From PALSA-612 sp963776735 (GTDB taxonomy: Bacteria; Actinomycetota; Thermoleophilia; Gaiellales; Gaiellaceae): DNA of 64,000 bases. Where the stretch lies: contig CAVZNV010000018.1 of assembly GCA_963776735.1 (NCBI GenBank), positions 310,001 through 374,000 of the forward strand, in the 5' to 3' direction. The position numbers and the translations under genes are program-made. Positions 61,201 through 64,000 of this stretch are shown in pieces (position 1 is the stretch's first letter; each line of letters opens with the position of its first letter). The notes under the pieces are model-generated. The model saw only the letters and a list, made by a program, of their open reading frames with translations, did not search any database and had not been told where the DNA came from.

Positions 61201-61496
61201 CGGAGGTGCTGGTGAGGGTCGGGTCGAAGACCTACCACCGCTGGATCGAGGCGGGTTCGAGCTACCTGTCGTCAGAGGACCCACGGGCCCACTTCGGTCT
61301 CGGTGCGGCGACGAACGTCGACCTGGTTGCCGTCCTCGGCCACAACGGCCGCGTGATCGTGACGCGGAAGAACGTCGCCGCCGACCAGAATCCTCTCGTT
61401 GCCCTAGCGGGTCAGCGGCCCGAGCGCGTCTGCAGCCGCCGCGCGAAGGTGTCGAGCGTGACGGCGAGGAGCAGGATGACGCCGGTGACGATGTAG
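58269..61496 (+). CDS. RnfD/UnbU-like membrane protein fused to FG-GAP repeats and an ASPIC/UnbV domain
   Basis: A single 1075-residue frame. Residues about 20-320 are a polytopic RnfD/NqrB-like domain (about nine hydrophobic segments) with the family stretches SHVFNPSNFGLVLCF and FFMITDPKTTPKGRLARLVYG. A linker of about 200 residues follows (CCDALAAAKTT, PVYRLDAMRV). From about 535 come FG-GAP/VCBS repeats (CWLDYNNDGWEDLY, IADVNGDGRPDIFVSG, VADFDNDGRMDIAIN) and, from about 955, an ASPIC/UnbV end (GHWLEVSLKK, HFGLGAATNVDLV). UnbU and UnbV are separate neighbours in enediyne clusters; here they are joined. The last 85 bases overlap the convergent permease gene, so the extreme C terminus is doubtful. 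Confidence 0.82.
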   Translation: MATTAAAAPAGRPTLSIRGTSYPVLLPTWRDPRLHLAAVIISLQILGQTAFDFRLSIAQILIALGTCAVLEVGIAFRQQHVIMWPASALLTGNGVAFVLRVPGTVHGDWWSTNGWWIFAGTAAVSLLSKYVVKWRGSHVFNPSNFGLVLCFLILGKQRAEPLDFWWGPMSPWMALALAIIVVGGLGILLRLKLIQIAIGFWVSFAVGMAIIAATGHAITARWHLGPVTGRYFWWILITSPEVLVFMFFMITDPKTTPKGRLARLVYGVGIGLLATILIAPMRTEFAAKVALLGSLAIVCAARPLIEWLSPDADTADDGIGAWLRRIAARGRLGVAKVGAAALVGAAVFAGLATLAGIPARPASAAAPLADTGRLPKITILHSTGVSNQISRKDARLVARSLLADLRDQATALRTRNAKRLSPGSCCDALAAAKTTIKQGGEITVPVYRLDAMRVKLRAAQGQGEPIVVAAVTGLVQNTVYKGAPAMLVGRSPAEPFSATFQLDLGGRGYELISTTGAAVRGPKATPPTSVVSSFQGVHLQDVAAQVGLNFQQDDFHFGLTPSDVHSMMGGGLCWLDYNNDGWEDLYAVNSYSDSDVETWQKHGGLPTSALFENVHGKFVNVSKQTHTNIAVQGNGCVPIDLGNGYPSLFITTNTYNVLLRNNGDGTFTNITHEAGIDAFGTFGWHTGAAIADVNGDGRPDIFVSGYADVNAPVDSQRGFPTNYQAFPELLYLNEGPDKNGVPRFKEVARQAGLDRHPTDHSLGVVGDESGFYVANDLSPNRDYVDVPGGPLGFHFVDRAAGFGVANPNAGMGVAVQDYSGDELPDLFVTNSRGQGNAAYRSRTNSNRYANVASTFAAASGGGQTGWGDSWVDLSNDDRLDLVFANGAIPVTNLKQDAGRIEVLQNEGNGKFANASKAVGLDPGPLVNGRGLAVADFDNDGRMDIAINSIGGKLILLHNTGGTVGHWLEVSLKKMVPGAEVLVRVGSKTYHRWIEAGSSYLSSEDPRAHFGLGAATNVDLVAVLGHNGRVIVTRKNVAADQNPLVALAGQRPERVCSRRAKVSSVTARSRMTPVTM

Positions 61497-63250
61497 ATCG
61501 TCCCGGTCGAGTAGCCGGCCGTGTCGAGGCCGTTGCCGACCGTCGCGATCACGGCTGCGCCGAGGAACGCGCTCCGCACCTCGCCGCGCCCGCCGAACAG
61601 GCTCGTGCCGCCGATGACGGCGGAGGCGATCGAGTTCAGGAGCAGCGTTCCGGGCGGGAACGTGAGCGCGACCGAGTTCACGTAGGCGGCGAGGATGATC
61701 CCGCCGATCGCGGCTGTCGCCCCGGAGATCATGAACACGAGCACCCGGATTCGTGCCACGTTGATGCCGGCGCGGCGCGCCGCCTCGGCGTTGCCGCCGA
61801 CTGCGTAGACGTGGCGTCCAAAGATCGTGCGCTTGGCGAGGTAGGTCAGGACGACGAGTGAGATGACGATGATCAGCCCGGACAGAGGCAGCCCGAGCGG
61901 CGTGCCCTGCACGGACGCGTGGTTGCAGATCGCGACGACGCCGAAGGTCGCGATGGCGATCGCCGCGATCTTGACCGGGATCACGATCGGGTTCTTGATC
62001 GTGATGCCTGCTTTCCGCTTTCCGCGAACGGCCAGCAGCGCACCCAGGGCGTAGCCGACGCTGATCACCGCCGCGATCGCCCACCCCGCTGTCTGTGAGA
62101 AGTAGTAGTTCGCCGTGTAGTTGATCCAGCGGTCCTGGATGATGATCGAGCCCGGAACCTCGAGGCGCCAGAGGATCACCCCCTGCCAGATCAGGAACCC
62201 GGCCAGGGTCACGACGAACGACGGCACGCCGATGTAGGCGATCCACGCTCCCTGGGCCATGCCGATGATCGTGCAGATGACGACTGCCGCGACGATCGCG
62301 ATCAGGCCGTTGTACTGATGACCGCTGCCCGGGAGCTGCAGCTCGGCCACGACGAGTGCGCCGATGCCGGCCACGTAGCCGATCGACAGGTCGATCTCGC
62401 CGAGCAGCAGCACGAAGACGACGCCGTAGGCGAGCATCGCCGTCCCTGCCATCTCGATGATGATGATCAGGAAGTTCTCGGCGGTGAAGAAGTTCGTCGC
62501 CTTGAAGCTGAAGAAGACGACGATGAAGATCAGCCCGATGACGATCGGCAGAACACCCAGGTTGCCGGTTCGGATGTTGTCGATGACCAACGGCGGGGAG
62601 ATCGTCTGGTCACTGTCCTTCTGCGACCTGACGTCCCGGCCGAGGCTCGGGTAGGCATCCGTGAGGAAGCCGAGGTAGCCGACCGTCTGACCCTTGTAGC
62701 TGAAGCAGTAGGCCATCAGGCGCTCGAGAGAGTCGGGCACACGGCTCGTGACCAGCGCCGCGAACCACGCGGCGATCGCTCCGACGGCGGCCACCCAGCC
62801 CAGGATCCAGGCGAGCAGGAGCGCCGGGAGCACGGCGATCGGCCGGACCGCGTACCTGAGCCGGCGCAGCCTCGGAGTCGAGGGGATGTCGAGATCGACC
62901 GGGTAGCCCGGTTCGCCGGTGAAGGCCGGGAAGGGATCGGCGGCGACGGAGACGTAGGACAGGACGTGCACCGAGTAACGGGTGTACCTCGCCAGGAAGC
63001 CGGCGAGAGCGTCCGGGACGCGGCCGAGGACGATGCCGCAGACCCAGGCGCCGATCCACACGAAGGAGAACGCGATCGACCAGAGCCTGAGCCACGCGAG
63101 GTGGGGCACGGCCAGGAGGATGCGGAAGAAGACCGTCAGCCGCGACCGTGCCGGGTCGTCGTCAAGGACGAGCTCGATCGGGACGACGGGGGCGGGAAGG
63201 CCGACCGGCGGCTCGGCTGGGGGCGCGCCCGCGCTGGTCTCGGACGTCAT
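61412..63250 (-). CDS. Sugar ABC transporter permease (XylH/RbsC type) with an N-terminal double DUF4389 extension
   Basis: A 612-residue membrane protein. Residues about 30-215 contain two DUF4389-like units (RLTVFFRILLAVPHLAWL with RVPDALAGFLARYTRYSVHVLSY; later RLRYAVRPIAVLPALLLAW with RVPDSLERLMAYCFSYKGQTVGYL). Residues about 230-612 are a BPD_transp_2 permease with GEIDLSIGYVAGIGALV, GVPSFVVTLAGFLIWQG, YAVGGNAEAARRAGINV and VIGGTSLFGGRGEV. The permease would import a monosaccharide or polyol. The ATP-binding gene upstream overlaps its start by four bases. The fusion is continuous, without a stop or internal shift that I can see. Confidence 0.87.
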   Translation of the reverse strand: MTSETSAGAPPAEPPVGLPAPVVPIELVLDDDPARSRLTVFFRILLAVPHLAWLRLWSIAFSFVWIGAWVCGIVLGRVPDALAGFLARYTRYSVHVLSYVSVAADPFPAFTGEPGYPVDLDIPSTPRLRRLRYAVRPIAVLPALLLAWILGWVAAVGAIAAWFAALVTSRVPDSLERLMAYCFSYKGQTVGYLGFLTDAYPSLGRDVRSQKDSDQTISPPLVIDNIRTGNLGVLPIVIGLIFIVVFFSFKATNFFTAENFLIIIIEMAGTAMLAYGVVFVLLLGEIDLSIGYVAGIGALVVAELQLPGSGHQYNGLIAIVAAVVICTIIGMAQGAWIAYIGVPSFVVTLAGFLIWQGVILWRLEVPGSIIIQDRWINYTANYYFSQTAGWAIAAVISVGYALGALLAVRGKRKAGITIKNPIVIPVKIAAIAIATFGVVAICNHASVQGTPLGLPLSGLIIVISLVVLTYLAKRTIFGRHVYAVGGNAEAARRAGINVARIRVLVFMISGATAAIGGIILAAYVNSVALTFPPGTLLLNSIASAVIGGTSLFGGRGEVRSAFLGAAVIATVGNGLDTAGYSTGTIYIVTGVILLLAVTLDTFARRLQTRSGR

Positions 63251-64000
63251 TTGGTCGCTGTCGCCGGCGACGGGATCCCGGAGACCTTCGTCGGCACGCC
63301 GGCCGTGATTGCCTGCACGACCTCCTGCTGGGTCGTCTTCTCACGCTCGTAGACGCCGACGTTCCGGCCGAGCCGGAGGACGGTGATGCGGTTGGCCGTC
63401 TCGAAGACGTCGTGCAGGTTGTGCGAGATGATCACGACCCCGAGTCCTTGTTCGCCGAGACGCCGGACGAGCTCCAGGACCTGCTCGGTCTGCGCGACAC
63501 CGAGAGCGGCGGTCGGCTCGTCGAGGATGACGAGCTTCGAGTTCCACATCACGGCGCGCGCGACGGCAACCGACTGCCGTTGACCTCCGGAGAGGGTCGC
63601 CACCGGCTGCCGGATCGAGCGGATCGTCGTCACCGCGAGCGACTTCAGGGTCGTCGCCGTGTGCTGCTCCATCGTCGGCTCGTTCAGCTGCTGGAACCAG
63701 TTGTGCGCTTCGCGCCCCAGGTACATGTTCTGGACGACGTCGAGGTTGTCGCAGAGCGCGAGGTCCTGGTACACGACCTCGATTCCGAGCTTGCCCGCAT
63801 CCTTCGGGCCGTGGATCGACACCGGCTTGCCCTCGAAGAGGATCTCGCCGGAGTCGGCGCTGTGTGTGCCGGCAACGCACTTGACCAGCGTCGACTTGCC
63901 CGCGCCGTTGTCACCGACGAGTGCCATGACCTCGCCCGTACGCACCTCGAAGTCGACGTCGCTCAACGCCTGCACCGAGCCGAACGACTTGGTGATCCCG
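63247..64000 (-). CDS. Sugar ABC transporter ATP-binding protein (5' end outside window)
   Basis: The frame enters from the right edge (GITKSFGSVQALSDVDFEV) and ends at 63247. Visible motifs are Walker A VGDNGAGKSTLVK, the Q loop VYQDLAL, signature LSGGQRQSVAVARA, Walker B KLVILDEPTAALG and the switch His in VVIISHNLHD. One ABC domain of about 250 residues, as in the short FrcA/XylG-like class working with XylH-type permeases. Its stop overlaps the permease start (ATGA), so they form one operon. The periplasmic binding protein is presumably beyond the window. Confidence 0.93.
   Translation of the reverse strand, partial: GITKSFGSVQALSDVDFEVRTGEVMALVGDNGAGKSTLVKCVAGTHSADSGEILFEGKPVSIHGPKDAGKLGIEVVYQDLALCDNLDVVQNMYLGREAHNWFQQLNEPTMEQHTATTLKSLAVTTIRSIRQPVATLSGGQRQSVAVARAVMWNSKLVILDEPTAALGVAQTEQVLELVRRLGEQGLGVVIISHNLHDVFETANRITVLRLGRNVGVYEREKTTQQEVVQAITAGVPTKVSGIPSPATATK

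Overview
The window is GC-rich (I estimate close to 70% G+C by eye), densely packed, and reads as chromosomal housekeeping DNA of an actinobacterium. Supporting signs are an inositol-1-phosphate synthase beside a CDP-alcohol phosphatidyltransferase, a dnaK-grpE-dnaJ-hspR-clpB operon with a HAIR-like operator, the eno-pyk-ftsB-DUF501 order, a perfect Actinobacteria/Bacillus-type SOS box, many GTG starts and many apparent leaderless promoters. Several proteins of deep-branching actinobacterial flavour make the class Thermoleophilia (Gaiellales/Solirubrobacterales) my best guess; this is inference, and no 16S rRNA gene is present. High GC opens long antisense ORFs everywhere; these were discarded.

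Layout. 1-6.3 kb (minus strand): end of a uracil-DNA-glycosylase-like gene, a glycosyltransferase-PHP fusion, and an inositol-lipid block (inositol-1-phosphate synthase with an in-frame N-terminal double ribbon-helix-helix extension, a PI/PIP-synthase-like enzyme, an AUR1-like PAP2 protein), then moaA. 6.4-9.4 kb (minus): ATP-grasp protein and two M29 aminopeptidases, one frameshifted. 9.4-16.2 kb (plus): heat-shock operon and a frameshifted cupin. 16.2-26.3 kb: small and membrane proteins, a histidine phosphatase, a psuK-psuG pair, a GT39-like membrane transferase, FmdB, an LCP protein, a BadF-type kinase, rsmI and a secreted SGNH esterase. 26.3-44.7 kb (plus): a degenerate M23 protein behind a palindromic promoter, metG-tatD-rsmA-ispE, tRNA-Gln, glmU-prs-rplY-pth, mfd, a lipoprotein parvulin, mazG-eno, pyk, ftsB and DUF501. 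44.7-50.4 kb: small membrane proteins, PAP2, an L,D-transpeptidase, a TlpA-CcmH-CcdA redox set, DUF309, a receiver-like protein and a 7Fe ferredoxin. 50.4-64 kb: VOC and FAD proteins, an SOS-controlled radical SAM protein, a CNNM/CBS protein, a zinc alcohol dehydrogenase, a Gfo/Idh-isomerase pair, a large UnbU-UnbV-like fusion and a sugar ABC transporter running off the right edge.

How the genes fit together. The 2.3-5.2 kb block could make myo-inositol phosphate, attach it to CDP-diacylglycerol and perhaps transfer the head group onward; repeated TGCTAGC sites suggest that the double RHH module controls it. The heat-shock genes form one translationally coupled, HspR-controlled unit. Translation-coupled housekeeping runs (GTGA, ATGA or TTGA overlaps) link metG-tatD-rsmA-ispE and parvulin-mazG-eno. 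The 54.9-64 kb part looks like sugar or polyol uptake and oxidation.

Most interesting points: the single-chain UnbU-UnbV-like protein with no enediyne polyketide synthase in view; the RHH-RHH-inositol synthase ORF with its palindromic sites; a DUF4389-DUF4389-permease fusion; a LytM-type protein whose HxH is YxY, behind an inverted-repeat promoter; GlmU lacking its uridyltransferase Gly-Asp; a TA-flanked 164-bp MITE-like element; and a two-copy palindromic intergenic repeat. No gene-free stretch exceeds 300 bp. At least three single-base frameshifts (near 9.23, 15.85 and 48.43 kb) could be assembly errors.
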